Shown here: positions 1-9,672 of the stretch, in pieces | How the letters are laid out: each line of letters opens with the position of its first letter | Position numbering within the stretch: the first letter of the stretch is position 1 | Notes under the pieces: model-generated | The model's database searches: none | What the model saw: only the letters and a program-made list of their open reading frames with translations | What the model was told of the DNA's origin: nothing | DNA from: Nageia nagi | Taxonomy: Eukaryota > Pinophyta | DNA length: 64,000 nucleotides | Direction of reading: 5' to 3' | Assembly (NCBI GenBank): GCA_050084985.1 | Contig: JBITNC010000001.1 | Coordinates: forward strand, 106,020,001-106,084,000 | Program-made: the position numbers and the translations under genes

Positions 1-1
1 T

Positions 2-2839
2 ATTCAAGGAATAGGGAATGTGAAGATTCATGGAAAGGCACTTGATAATGTCTTTTATGTGCCTAAGCTAAGGATGAATCTTATCTCTGTAATTCAGATT
101 ACAAGGACAGGATGCTCATTTGAGTTTACCTCACACTCCTAGTGTGTTAAGAAAGGACTTGCCACTTTGATGAAAGGATCAGTAAAGAATGACCTTTATA
201 TTATGGATCAAGTACCTTCAAAGATTTGTCTTGCTACAAATGTGTGTTCAAAAGGTAATCTTTGGCATCAACGATTAGGGCACCTTAACCACAAGAGTAT
301 TCAAGATATGAAAAATCAAGAACTTGTGGAAGGTTTACCTAATATTTCACCCATAATTGGTCTTTTTGAAAGGTGCATTCTTGGAAAGATGAATAGGCAA
401 AAGTTTGAAAAGGATAAGGCAACTCAGGCTACTCATCCTCTTTAGCTTGTGCATTCAGATTTGATGGGTCCATTTCAGACTAAGTCTCTAGGGGGAGCTT
501 CTTATGTTCTAACCTTCATTGATGACTTCAGTAGGATGACATTTGGTTATCTACTTGAGAAAAAGGATCAAACTTTTGATCGATTTAAAGACTTCAAGGC
601 ACTTGTTGAAAATCAAATTGATTTTAAGATCAAAATGCTAATATCTGACAATGGGGGTGAATATAATAGCAATGAGTTTAACGATTATTGTGTTAAACAT
701 GGGATCAAGTGACAATTCACAATCCCTTACACCCCTCAGCAAAATGGAGTTGCTGAAAGAAAGAATCGCACTATTATGGAAATGGCAAGATGCATGTTGG
801 GTAACCTTCCTAGTTTCTTATGGGGAGAAGCTATTCACACTGCTATTCACACCCTAAATAGGTGTCCTACTAAAGCAGTTGAAGGAAAAACTCCATATGA
901 AGCATGGACAGGAAAGAAACCTAACATCTCACACTTCAGGGTCTTTGGATGTGATGCATTTGCCTTCATTACCTCAGAGAAAAGAAAGAAGCTAGATAAA
1001 AGATCAAAAAAATGCATCTTTGTGGGGTATGATAATCAGCATAGAGGTTACAGGCTCTACTCCTCATCCCATAAAATAGTCTTTGTTTCTAGGGATGTCA
1101 GGTTCAATGATCTTCCTGAGGATATGACTTCACATGCTGAGGTGTCTGATTTAGATGATTCTACGCCTGCACCTAACTGGTTGGATGATCATGTAGGGAA
1201 GTCACCACAAGAGCAAAATTCTCCAACTCAGAGAATTACAAGAAGTATGACCTTGAATAAATCCTTATTTGCCAAAATTGATAATATGAATGAGCCATCA
1301 ACATTCAAAGAAGCTTCCAAGCAAGAATGTTGGATGGAAGCTATGAAAGTTGAGTATGAGGCACTCATGAAAAATGAAACTTGGGATTTGGTTCCTTATC
1401 CCAATGAGAAAAATGTGATTGGAAATAAATGGATTTACAAGGTCAAGCACAATTCTAATGGAGAAGTTGAAAAATACGAAGCAAGGTTAGTGGCCAAAGG
1501 ATTCGCTCAAAAATATGGTATTGATTATGAGGAAACCTTTGCTCCTGTGGCCAAAATGCCTACTGTTAGGATAATCCTTGCTCTTTCTGTAGCTCAGGGA
1601 TGGAAAGTTTTCCAACTTGATGTCAAGAGTGCATTTCTCAATGGTGACTTGGATGTAGAAATCTACATGAATCAACTAGAAGGATTTATTCCAGAAGGAA
1701 AAGAGTCTCTTGTGTGCAAGCTAAAGAAGTCTTTGTATGGACTTAAACAAGCACCTAGAGCATGGTACAAGAAAATTTCAAGATTCTTTGTAGATATTGG
1801 TTTTTCCAAGTGCTTCTCCGACTCAGATCTCTATGTACTCAATCAAGGAAAAGACGTGGTATTAATTCTCCTTTATGTGGATGATCTTCTCATAATAGGC
1901 AACAATATTGAAATCATTCAAGAGTGCATATCCAAACTGAAGGCAACATTTGAAATGACTAATCTAGGTCTATTGCATTACTATCTTGGAATGCAAGTAT
2001 ACCAACACAAAGATTGTACTTATCTTAGTCAATCTAAGTATATATCAGACATCTTGCAAAAGTTTGGAATGGAGGAGTGTAGATATGCTACAATACCTAT
2101 TTCTCCTGGAATCGTTATATCACTGAGCTTAGATTCTCAGTTGGCTGGTGCTACAGCTTATAGGCAATTGATCGGTAGTCTTCTGTATCTGAATATCTCT
2201 CGTCCTGATATTACCTTTGCAGTGAATCTGATGGCATGATTCATGCAAAAACCATATGTTGAACACCTCAATGCTGTGAAGCAAATCTTGAGGTATGTGG
2301 CAAGGATAAAGGATCTTGCTCTTAAGTATTCCAAAGTGCCCTCAATTATTCTCTCAGGGTTCTCAAATTCTGATTATGGGGGAGATAGAGATGATAAAAA
2401 ATCAACCTCTGCATATGTGTTCAGCATTGGTTCAGGTGCTATCTCTTGGGCTTCCAAGAAGCAACCTACTGTGACTCTTTCTACCACCAAAGCTGAATAT
2501 CGAGCCATGTCTATTGCCACCCAAGAAGCTATTTGGCTAAGACATCTTCTAAACAAAATTGGGTATAAGCAAAATGGCCCATCTCTTATTTCTTCAGATA
2601 ATCAATTGGGTATCTCTTTGGTTAAGAATCCTGTGTTCCATTAGAGAACCAAACATGTGGAAATCCAAGCCCATTTTATTAGGGAGAAGGTTCTAGATGA
2701 CATCATACACTTGGAGTATTGTCCATCTACTGAAAACTCTGTTGATCTATTCACCAAGCCCCTTCCTGAAGCTCAGTTTAGCAAGCTTAGGGATTCTCTC
2801 GGGTTGGTGAAGTTGCCCTCAAGGGGGAGTGAAGTTTGA
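2..2839 (+). pseudogene. pol: copia pol polyprotein, five nonsense codons, no frameshift
   Basis: The whole stretch reads in one frame. It starts in the segment after the protease (a 'FYVPKLRMNLIS'-type block), followed by the GAG-pre-integrase zinc region (WHQRLGHLNHKS, about 265-300). The first zinc-binding Cys near 'FERCILGK' looks replaced by Phe. Next come the integrase core (LVHSDLMGP, FIDDFSR, SDNGGEY, PYTPQQNGVAERKN), reverse transcriptase (WIYKVK, DVKSAFLNGDL, YGLKQAPRAWY, LLYVDDLLI near 1870-1895) and RNase H (STTKAEYRA, SSDNQ, TKHVE, DLFTKPL). Nonsense codons lie at 140 (TAG), 443 (TAG), 710 (TGA), 2237 (TGA) and 2642 (TAG). Catalytic motifs are otherwise intact. The product would be the replication polyprotein of the retrotransposon. 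Identification is secure; the protein cannot be made without readthrough. Confidence 0.95.
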
Positions 2840-2911
2840 ACCTTTGTTAATGATGACAACTTCACCTCTAAGAGGCTCTTATGTTGTTGTATAGCATGTG
2901 TTGATTATGAT

Positions 2912-3455
2912 ATACCTCCATGGTAAGTTTGCTCTACGTGACAAACTTGTTGTACATTTTTATACCTCCGTGGTAAGTTTGCTCTGCATGACAAACTTGT
3001 TGTACATTTTTATACCTCCATGGTAAGTTTGCTCTGCATGACAAACTTGTTGTACATTTTTATACCTCCGTGGTAAGTTTGCTCTACGTGACAAACTTGT
3101 TGTACATTTTATACCTCCGTGGTGAGTTTGCTCTATGTGAGAAACTTGTACAATTTTTGAGCATATAATTAATATACCTCCATGGTAAGTTCACTCTATG
3201 TGATGAACTTGTTGTACATTCTATACCTCTGTGGTGAGTTTGCTCTGCATGAGAAACTTATTGTACAATTTTTATGCTCTATACCTCCGTGGTGAGTTTG
3301 CTCTGCATGAGAAACTCGTTGTACAATTTTTGAGCATATAATTAATATACCTCTGTGGTAAGTTCACTCTACGTGATGAACTTGTTGTACATTCTATACC
3401 TCCATGGTGAGTTTGCTCTGCGTGAGAAACTCGTATAATTTTTATGCTCTATTAA
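2912..3455 (+). repeat. tandem array of ten ~50-bp units, each holding a stem-loop
   Basis: Ten units begin with ATACCTCC or ATACCTCT at 2912, 2962, 3012, 3062, 3111, 3174, 3223, 3281, 3347 and 3396. The first four are spaced 50, 50, 50 and 49 bp. The last six form two copies of a three-unit higher-order repeat (63+49+58 and 66+49+about 59). Each unit holds an inverted repeat around a loop of the type CTCTACGTGA: AAGTTTG/CAAACTT in units 1-4, AAGTTCA/TGAACTT in units 6 and 9, GAGTTT/AAACTC in units 8 and 10, and the same stem with one G-T wobble in units 5 and 7. The array lies between the pol stop and the polypurine tract. Confidence 0.93.
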
Positions 3456-3913
3456 TAATCAACACATGTCTATATAACAACAAGTGACTATGAGTGATGG
3501 CTTGGCATCTCTGTGATGACTCATAGTGCACCATTAATCAGTTATTTATAAGATAGCATTATTTGATTCTCTTATTTGAATATATGATGCATCTAACTGA
3601 TTTTGTTCATGAGTTGCTTGTACCATGCAGGATCTTCTTCAGAAATGCAGGTTACTCACCTTGAGAAAGCAAGCTCATGGAGACTCACATGTCAGCTTAA
3701 AGTTGATTGACTACTATGTACAATGAAACCAGTTGTGGTTAATGATTGTATTGTAAACTATTTTGTCAAATGGTAATGTAGTGAGTCTCATACTAGTTCT
3801 CAAAAAGATTCTCAAATATGTAAATGTTCTCATCTCCACTTGTATCTCTATGGAGGAGAATTCTCTCTTACTCTCTCTCTTCTTTCTTCTATGCTCTATC
3901 CCAATATTGCATT
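3456..3913 (+). other. copia-1 3' non-coding region
   Basis: No open frame of note. The region links the stem-loop array to the polypurine tract. Related sequence (the short direct-repeat start, a CTTGTACCATGCAGG-like stretch, CTCTCTCTT runs and CCCCAATATTGCATTAA just before the tract) recurs in the second copia element at about 34440-34910, so it belongs to the element. Confidence 0.75.
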
Positions 3914-3922
3914 AAGGGGGAG
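3914..3922 (+). other. polypurine tract of copia-1
   Basis: AAGGGGGAG sits directly before the TGTTAG start of the LTR, the position expected for the plus-strand primer of reverse transcription. A second, nearly identical AAGGGGGAG lies at about 2822-2830 just before the pol stop codon, and its role is uncertain. Confidence 0.8.
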
Positions 3923-4416
3923 TGTTAGAATTTGTAATGAAATATTGTGAATATATAAACTCCTTGTAAGTTCAATTAATCACTTAAAGGATATGTAGAT
4001 ACCTTAAGGGATTAATTGAATTCTTTATTATGTGTGGACTTTGACCTAACCATGGGGTTAGTTGGTAGGTTAAAGTTAGGTCACATATTTATTGTAACCC
4101 TAACCTAACCCTTGGGTTAAAGGGAGGTTAGGGAGGTGCTCTCAAGCTATAAATAGAGGGCCTCTCCTCTTGTAAACACATCTAAGTTTTGGAGTAAGAT
4201 TACTCTACTAGGTTGTGTAGGAGAGAGCAAGAGAATAGTTGTAAGAGAGGCATAGATTGAGAATAGAGAACTAGTTGTGGATGTACTCCCAAGGAGGGAG
4301 GAACCACATTATATTGGTGTCATATTGTGTGAATGATGTTCTTAGAATTGTAGATGATGAATGATTTAGCTTCCTAGTCTTGGACCTTGGGAATTAGATC
4401 TAGGCTAATTCCATCA
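3923..4416 (+). repeat. 3' LTR of copia-1
   Basis: A 494-bp segment begins TGTTAGAATTTGTAATG and ends CTAATTCCATCA, giving the TG...CA ends of an LTR. A 501-bp relative lies at 34917-35417 with the same internal order (TATA box, GAGGGCCTC block, TAGG..TAATTCCATCA end). The paired 5' LTR is outside the window, so the target duplication cannot be tested. Confidence 0.87.
4148..4156 (+). promoter_or_regulatory. TATA box in copia-1 LTR
   Basis: TATAAATAG lies 225 bp into the LTR, followed by AGGGCCTCTCC. The copia-2 LTR has TATAAATAG plus GAGGGCCTCC at the matching place (35129-35137), so this is the likely core promoter of the family. Confidence 0.8.
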
Positions 4417-4440
4417 ATCATTACACAATTTTTCTCAAGT

Positions 4441-4715
4441 GATTCAAATATGTTGTACAATTTAAATTATGCTCAAACGATTCAAATATGCTCTATGATT
4501 TTAATTATGATCAAAATTAAAATGATTCAAATGTTCTCTATAATTTCAATTACTTTTAAAATTAAAATGATTCAAATATAATCTATAATTTTAATTATGT
4601 TCAAATGATTCAAATATTCAATTTACAATTTCAATTATGTTTAGAATTCAAATGATTCAACTATGCTTTATAGTTTCAATTATGCTCAAATGATTCAAAT
4701 ATGCTCTACAATATT
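4441..4715 (+). repeat. 38/45-bp minisatellite just downstream of the LTR
   Basis: Seven units each start GATTCAAATAT or a close variant, at 4441, 4479, 4524, 4569, 4607, 4654 and 4692. Spacings are 38, 45, 45, 38, 47 and 38 bp. Long units differ from short ones by an extra AAATTAAAAT-like insert. The array is very AT-rich and has no stable reading frame. Confidence 0.85.
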
Positions 4716-4914
4716 GATACCATAACATCCAATTTACAAGCACCAAGTAGACATATCCATTTTTAAAGAAAATATTTGAAACATAATTTCCCATTTTAGC
4801 ATAAATATTTGAAAGAATAACATAAGATGCAACCTATATATGCTTCAACAAAAAATGATTATTTCTAAAAATTCCCCTATTCCTACATTCTTTTACAAGC
4901 AGCAAATAGGAAGT

Positions 4915-5760
4915 ATCATGGACTACTATGATTGGAGGATATGTAATTCATGGCTACAACAAGGATGCCCTTAAAATTTGATTTGATGAAGTACTTGGAA
5001 ACCATATATTATTTCTATGTTTGACTAAGTATTACAATGATGTTTTTTTTTTCTATAACTTACCAATATGATTTTGCAATGTATTACAAACATGTTTTGC
5101 TAAGTATTACAAGCATAGTTTTGCAATGTAGACTTGTTTTCTTAGTGCTTGTAGAATTCATAACAACTTATAGTTAGCAAAATTTTGTAGGTATAGAGTT
5201 TCAAACTAGCTTCATCTTATGATTATATGTCATGCTTCACATGTCAACAACCATGGAATTGGGTGAAAGAATACCCCTCATAAATCTTTGGCCTAAATTA
5301 TTGGTTATTTTAATGATGAGCACTTTGACTTTCGAGCAACCTTCAAATTCTTTAGGATGATTATGACATTATTATGATGAATTCTCTAATATATATATAT
5401 GTTAATTTTGTTATCATTAATAAAACATGTTAACTATTTGATAAGATACATGATGTAAATAATTTCATGAACTACAATGATTAAAGGATATACAATTCAT
5501 GACTACAACAAGGATTTTAAACTCTTTGATATAATGAAGAACATGGGAACCAATCCTAATAGAATAACCTTTGTATGTGTTTTACGTGTAGGTAGCCATA
5601 CAAGTCTAATGGATGAGAGTTGTAAATAGTTTAATAGCATGAGTGAATCTTATTGTACGATTCGAAGGATAAATCATTATACATGAATTATTGATATTCT
5701 TCACTATGTAGGTTATGATGTAGACTATGCAATGATGGTATGATATGTATAAAATGGACT
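4915..5760 (+). pseudogene. PPR protein relics (PLS type), forward strand
   Basis: Broken frames read as PPR sequence. At about 4917-4975 the frame reads like SW-TTMIGGY. At about 5540-5740 it resembles the C-terminal part of PLS-class PPR proteins: NRITFVCVL, then a SH..LMDE block, FNSMS and an HY..IID block. Such proteins bind organelle RNA, often in RNA editing. Stops and indels make this a fossil. No start codon, targeting peptide or full repeat run survives. Between the relics lies AT-rich DNA without recognisable content. Confidence 0.75.
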
Positions 5761-6905
5761 TTTTGAAAATGTGAAAGAATATATAGTTTCATGGATTATA
5801 AATGATTGTTTGAGAAGATGCATGATGAAAACATAGTTTCATGTCTATAGCGGTTGTACGTTACATATAAAATGGATTTTTGAGAAAATCCCTAAGACAT
5901 GTATGCAAAATATGGAAGAATATATAAGTCCCAAAAATTGTTTGATAAGATGCATGATGCAGATAGAATTGCATGGTCTACAATGCTTGCATGATACATA
6001 TAAAATGGTTTTCAAGAAAATCCCTAAGACATGTATGCAAAATATGGAATAATACACAATGCTTGAGAATTGTATGACAAGATGCATGATGTAAACATAG
6101 TTTTATGGTCTATAATTATTTCATGATATGCACAAAATGGGTTTTCAAAAAAAATCCCTAAGACATGAATGCAAAATATGGAAGAATACATAAGATTCAG
6201 GAATAGTTTGATAAGATGCAAAATGTAAATTTCAAAAATATTCCTAAGACATGTACATAAAATGTAGAAGAATATACAAAGCCTAGGAATTATTTGACAA
6301 GATACATGATGCAAACATAATTTCATGGTATGTAATGATTGCACTATACACATAAAATGGATTTGAAAAAAAAACCTAAGACATGTATTTAAAATACAAA
6401 AGAATATACAAGGCACATGATTTGTTTGACAAAATGCAAAATAAGTTTTTGAAAATAAAAACTTAATATATGTATGCAAAATGTGGAAGAATGCATAAGT
6501 CCTGATAAGTTTTTGACAAGATGCATGATGTAAATTCATAGTTTTATGGTCTATAATGATTACATGATACACATAAAATGGATTTTGAAAATAAATCCCT
6601 AAGACATGGATGCAAAATATATAAGAATAGATGGTACTTGTAGTTGTTTAGATTTTAAATTCCCTTATAGATATGTATACAAAATATATAAGACTACACA
6701 AGGCTTGATAAATGTTTGATATAATACAAAATGGGTTTTAGAAAAATAAAACCCTATAATATGTACATAAAATATGGAAGGATACATTGCTTTGAAATTA
6801 TTTGAAAAAATGAGAGATGCGAACACAATTTCATGGTCTGCAATGATCCCAACATATGCACAAAATGAGTTTTCAAAAAAATCCCTAAGATATTTATGTA
6901 AAATA
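5760..6905 (+). repeat. 132-bp tandem array derived from a PPR gene
   Basis: The block CCTAAGACATGTATGCAAAA or a variant recurs at 5891, 6023, 6157, 6243, 6375, 6466, 6597, 6661, 6751 and 6882. Spacings are 132, 134, 86, 132, 91, 131, 64, 90 and 131 bp. A full unit is 44 codons and reads DMYAKYGRI, then KLFDKMHDA, then a WS..M block and NGFQENP, which is PPR grammar. The junction NP-stop-D is shared by several units, each with the same TAA. The 44-codon unit is not the 31-, 35- or 36-residue repeat of normal PPR proteins. Long minus-strand open frames here are shadows of this periodicity. Confidence 0.85.
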
Positions 6906-6910
6906 TGGAA

Positions 6911-7134
6911 GAATACCTTGCTCTTCTGTTACCAAACCTTAGATCTCTCCTCCCCTTGGATCCACCCTTCATCTTTTGCCAAGCCTCTCCTCCTATCCCC
7001 TCCTCCCTCTCCTCTCCACTCCACTCCTCATAACCATCTTCTCTATCAAAATATCCATAAAAATTAGGTCTACCACCTTGAAAAATGAAATAGCCCAAGC
7101 AAGTTCCCACACGAACTTATTTTTTTATTTTTAT
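6911..7134. other. pyrimidine-rich, GC-richer block of unknown nature
   Basis: From about 6925 to 7045 the plus strand is C/T-rich (TCTCCTCCCC, CCTCTCCTCC, CCCCTCCTCC) in otherwise AT-rich surroundings. It abuts the end of the PPR array. It could be the 5' end of a truncated minus-strand element, since the minus strand reads GGAGGAGAGG. No gene was recognised. Confidence 0.5.
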
Positions 7135-7303
7135 TTGGGTGAGATTGAGTGGTGGTTTCTTCCCATCACCTTATGATTTATGGTGGAGGCTTGAAATCAC
7201 CTCATAAAACCTACCACCAAAATTACATATAATGGTAGCTTTTGACCACCTAATCAAAGTTGCATTAAATTGGTTGCAAATAAAGGCCTTTTTTGGTATA
7301 GTG
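7135..7303. mobile_element. CACTA-like transposon terminus
   Basis: The segment ends TTTTTTGGTATAGTG, whose reverse complement CACTATACCAAAA resembles the CACTA terminal inverted repeats of plant En/Spm elements. The interior carries short GGTGG/CCACC motifs in both directions, like subterminal repeats. A second such end is at 59369-59381. No opposite terminus or transposase was found, so this is a fragment. Its right edge coincides with the left edge of the duplicated block. Confidence 0.5.
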
Positions 7304-7393
7304 ATATAAAATCATAATTTTTTTAATTTAACTTTTTCAAAAAATTTATTAATTGTATTTTAAGTATTTTTTTACCTTTAATTATTAATTATG

Positions 7394-7411
7394 TGTGTGT
7401 CTCTCTCTCTA

Positions 7412-7458
<47 letters not shown>

Positions 7459-7459
7459 T
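7394..7459. repeat. (GT)n(TA)n microsatellite
   Basis: A run of GT dinucleotides passes into a run of TA dinucleotides. It is absent from the homologous place in copy B, which has only a short ATATAT stretch near 35850. Confidence 0.9.
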
Positions 7460-7639
7460 CATGGTATTAATATTTTCATTGATTTTTCTTATTAAAGCTC
7501 ATTAAAAAATAACTATTTTTATCACTAAAAAAATTATCATATTTTTGGTCCTATGATGTGGTAGCTCTCTTATCCTAGAAAGCTTTAGGTTGGTGGCTTA
7601 TCATATGTGTGTGTTCATGGATTTACACTTGATAATATT

Positions 7640-9240
7640 TTCAATTCCTTTTTATGAGTGAGGAGGAGGTGTCAAGATTGGAATTGGTGCTGACAAGATG
7701 GATCCATCATTATCTTTATTACAATATCACTCCCTCCTTATTATCATTCCTATCACAACTTAGTAAAGCTATTGATGGAGTTTAAGGTAGATTTTTCACC
7801 TCATGAACCATGACTTTTTGAGGAGATTGGATTGTCTTCGTCTTTCCATCTTTTAGGGGAGCTTTTTTACTTGGGAGAGTTAATTTGGTTTGCAAGTTGT
7901 ATAAGCTTTGGTTTTTTAAGCTCGCTCAATCCACATGTATCTCAATGTTGTTATGGGTATCTGTATTGATTTTAGTTGGTGATTTCCTTCTTACCTATTG
8001 TAGCAATGGGTTCTAATGCACTACTTTACCTAGGGCAAGCTTAATTAGTTGCAAATAAGGAAGTTTGCAAAATTATGAAAAATAAGGGTATGATCCTTTT
8101 TCCTTTAGATTAGGAATTATAATGTTAATCTCTATAAGAAAATTAATTTTTCCTAAGTTGAAGGAAATGTTAGTATCTTTGGCTTTGAATTTTTTCTAGA
8201 TGGGGCACTTTTAAAGGATATTTTTAGTTTTAAAGCATCACAATCAATGGTTTTTAGAGATAATCACTTCCTCTCAGAAGAAGTCAAAATGTTCTTCAAG
8301 AAGGAGGATAAATACTCAAAGAAGAAGGGGGTATCAATTTTCTATCCATCTTGTACCTATATTGGTGAAAGGCTTGCTAGGTTTTAATGGTGTATTTTAT
8401 CCTAAATGCATATATGGATATAGTTCAAAGCTTTGACCTAGCTTTCCTTACTTATCTTCACCATGAAAAACTTCTCAATATGCCAAGATTTATGTTGAAG
8501 TCCCTTAGAAATAATTTTTTGTATGTTTAAAGTAGGAAGAAGTCCCATCTCATTCGTTAGAGGTTGTTGTTCTTAATATTTACCCATGTGGTTTCTAAAA
8601 TTGGTTTGAGGTTTTAGATTTCATGGGAGGTCAAGAAAAGCAAGGTGGTGGTGGAGGATGAAGAGGATGTAGAAAAGGATTTTTTGATTTCATTTTGCAA
8701 GGTGTCCTTATGTAAAATGAAGGATTCTCCAACTCCTTCTATGGAAAAGGGGCCTTCTCTAAACAAGCCAATGGAGTCAAATTATGAGGTATTTCTGAAT
8801 TCCAAATTTAAACATGAAGATGATTATGCAAGGATGGAGACTTTTAAATGTGTCTACCACCTTTCCAAAAGTAAAAGAAAAGTTAATATGTATAACAAGG
8901 TTATATCAGACATAACTATGGAGGTTGTTGTAGACAAAGAATATTATTTTGATAAAAACACTATGAATTCTTTATAGGCTATTAAGAAAATTGCTAAATA
9001 TAGTGGTAAGTCCATTGAAGCAAAAAGTTTCAACTTGGGGGCGATGAAGCTCTCTTTTAGGCTGCTAAAAAGTTTGGTGGAGTCACAAGATAGACTTTTT
9101 GTATTGCAAATGGATATGAAGATGAAAATAATCTCCTAGATGAATAAAATGAGAGGATAGATGGATTCAATGATTTAGGAAGTAAAACATTGCTAGTGGT
9201 TTTTTTGTTGTGTTTGATAGGACTTTATGAGGTCTTATTT
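7640..9240 (+). pseudogene. unknown degraded gene, copy A
   Basis: This matches 36030-37470 in copy B. It opens with ATGAGTGAGGAGGAGGTGTC, reading MSEEEVSRLE then LTRWIHH, and soon meets stops. A later open stretch at 8645-8977 (110 residues, MVVEDEEDVEKDF at its start) is rich in charged residues and Ser. It ends near a GATGTACATCATT block also kept in copy B. I do not recognise the family: no catalytic motif, membrane segment or zinc finger is evident. It could be the coding part of an old non-LTR element or a host gene duplicated with its surroundings. The two copies are broken at different places, so both probably decayed after duplication. Confidence 0.45.
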
Positions 9241-9460
9241 TCCTTTGTGTATCTTTGTTTAATTTCCATAGTTAGAGATTAACTATAAGACTTATCAATT
9301 TAAGCTTAATATTGAAGCCTTAGCTTTTATGATTTTTTGTTTTATGTTGTGATGTACATCATTTGAAAGCTCTTCTATATGAAAGAAATCCTTTTAAAAT
9401 CCCATGTTCTATCTAACATCAAATCTCTCTTTATACATATAAATATATATACACTTATTT

Positions 9461-9463
<3 letters not shown>

Positions 9464-9552
<89 letters not shown>

Positions 9553-9562
9553 TGTATGTATA
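9464..9562. repeat. (TA)n(TATG)n compound microsatellite
   Basis: Over 60 bp of pure TA is followed by about nine TATG units. An open frame of alternating Tyr-Ile then Met-Tyr-Val-Cys crosses it and is an artefact of the repeat. Confidence 0.95.
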
Positions 9563-9672
9563 AAGAAAGGAAATTTTCATTTAAAGATGGTTGTAGTATT
9601 TATCAATGACATCATAATATTTTTATGTATGAAATATTCTAAATAATATTCAAAGAATATAAAATCAACAAT

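Larger units (their letters stand above)
1..4416 (+). mobile_element. Ty1/copia LTR retrotransposon, 3' part (copia-1)
   Basis: The window opens inside the pol gene of a copia element and follows it to the end of its 3' LTR. The order is protease tail, GAG-pre-integrase, integrase, reverse transcriptase, RNase H, a non-coding stretch with a tandem array, a polypurine tract and an LTR. Integrase before reverse transcriptase is the diagnostic copia order. The 5' LTR and gag lie outside the window. A relative of the same family sits at 30640-35417 in the same orientation. The element is not autonomous, because pol has five nonsense codons. Confidence 0.93.

Noticed and set aside
2912-3455. CRISPR-like regular repeats
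   Set aside because: Units are contiguous with no unique spacers, lie inside a plant retrotransposon, and no cas genes exist here.
2830-4416. A 1.6-kb LTR beginning at the first AAGGGGGAG
   Set aside because: The TGTTAG...CCATCA boundaries of the 494-bp segment match copia-2 and are more typical; kept only as an alternative in the findings.
5845-6572. Long minus-strand open frames (80 and 182 residues) with repeated FFIFCIHVLGIF blocks
   Set aside because: They are antisense shadows of the 132-bp PPR-derived array on the plus strand. The apparent membrane-like repeats come from complementing ENP/MYAKYG sequence.
6754-7110. 118-residue minus-strand open frame
   Set aside because: It joins antisense of the PPR array to the purine-rich complement of the 6925-7045 block. 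No family resemblance and no shared copy elsewhere.
9379-9609. 76-residue open frame rich in Tyr-Ile and Met-Tyr-Val-Cys
   Set aside because: Produced by translating the (TA)n(TATG)n microsatellite.
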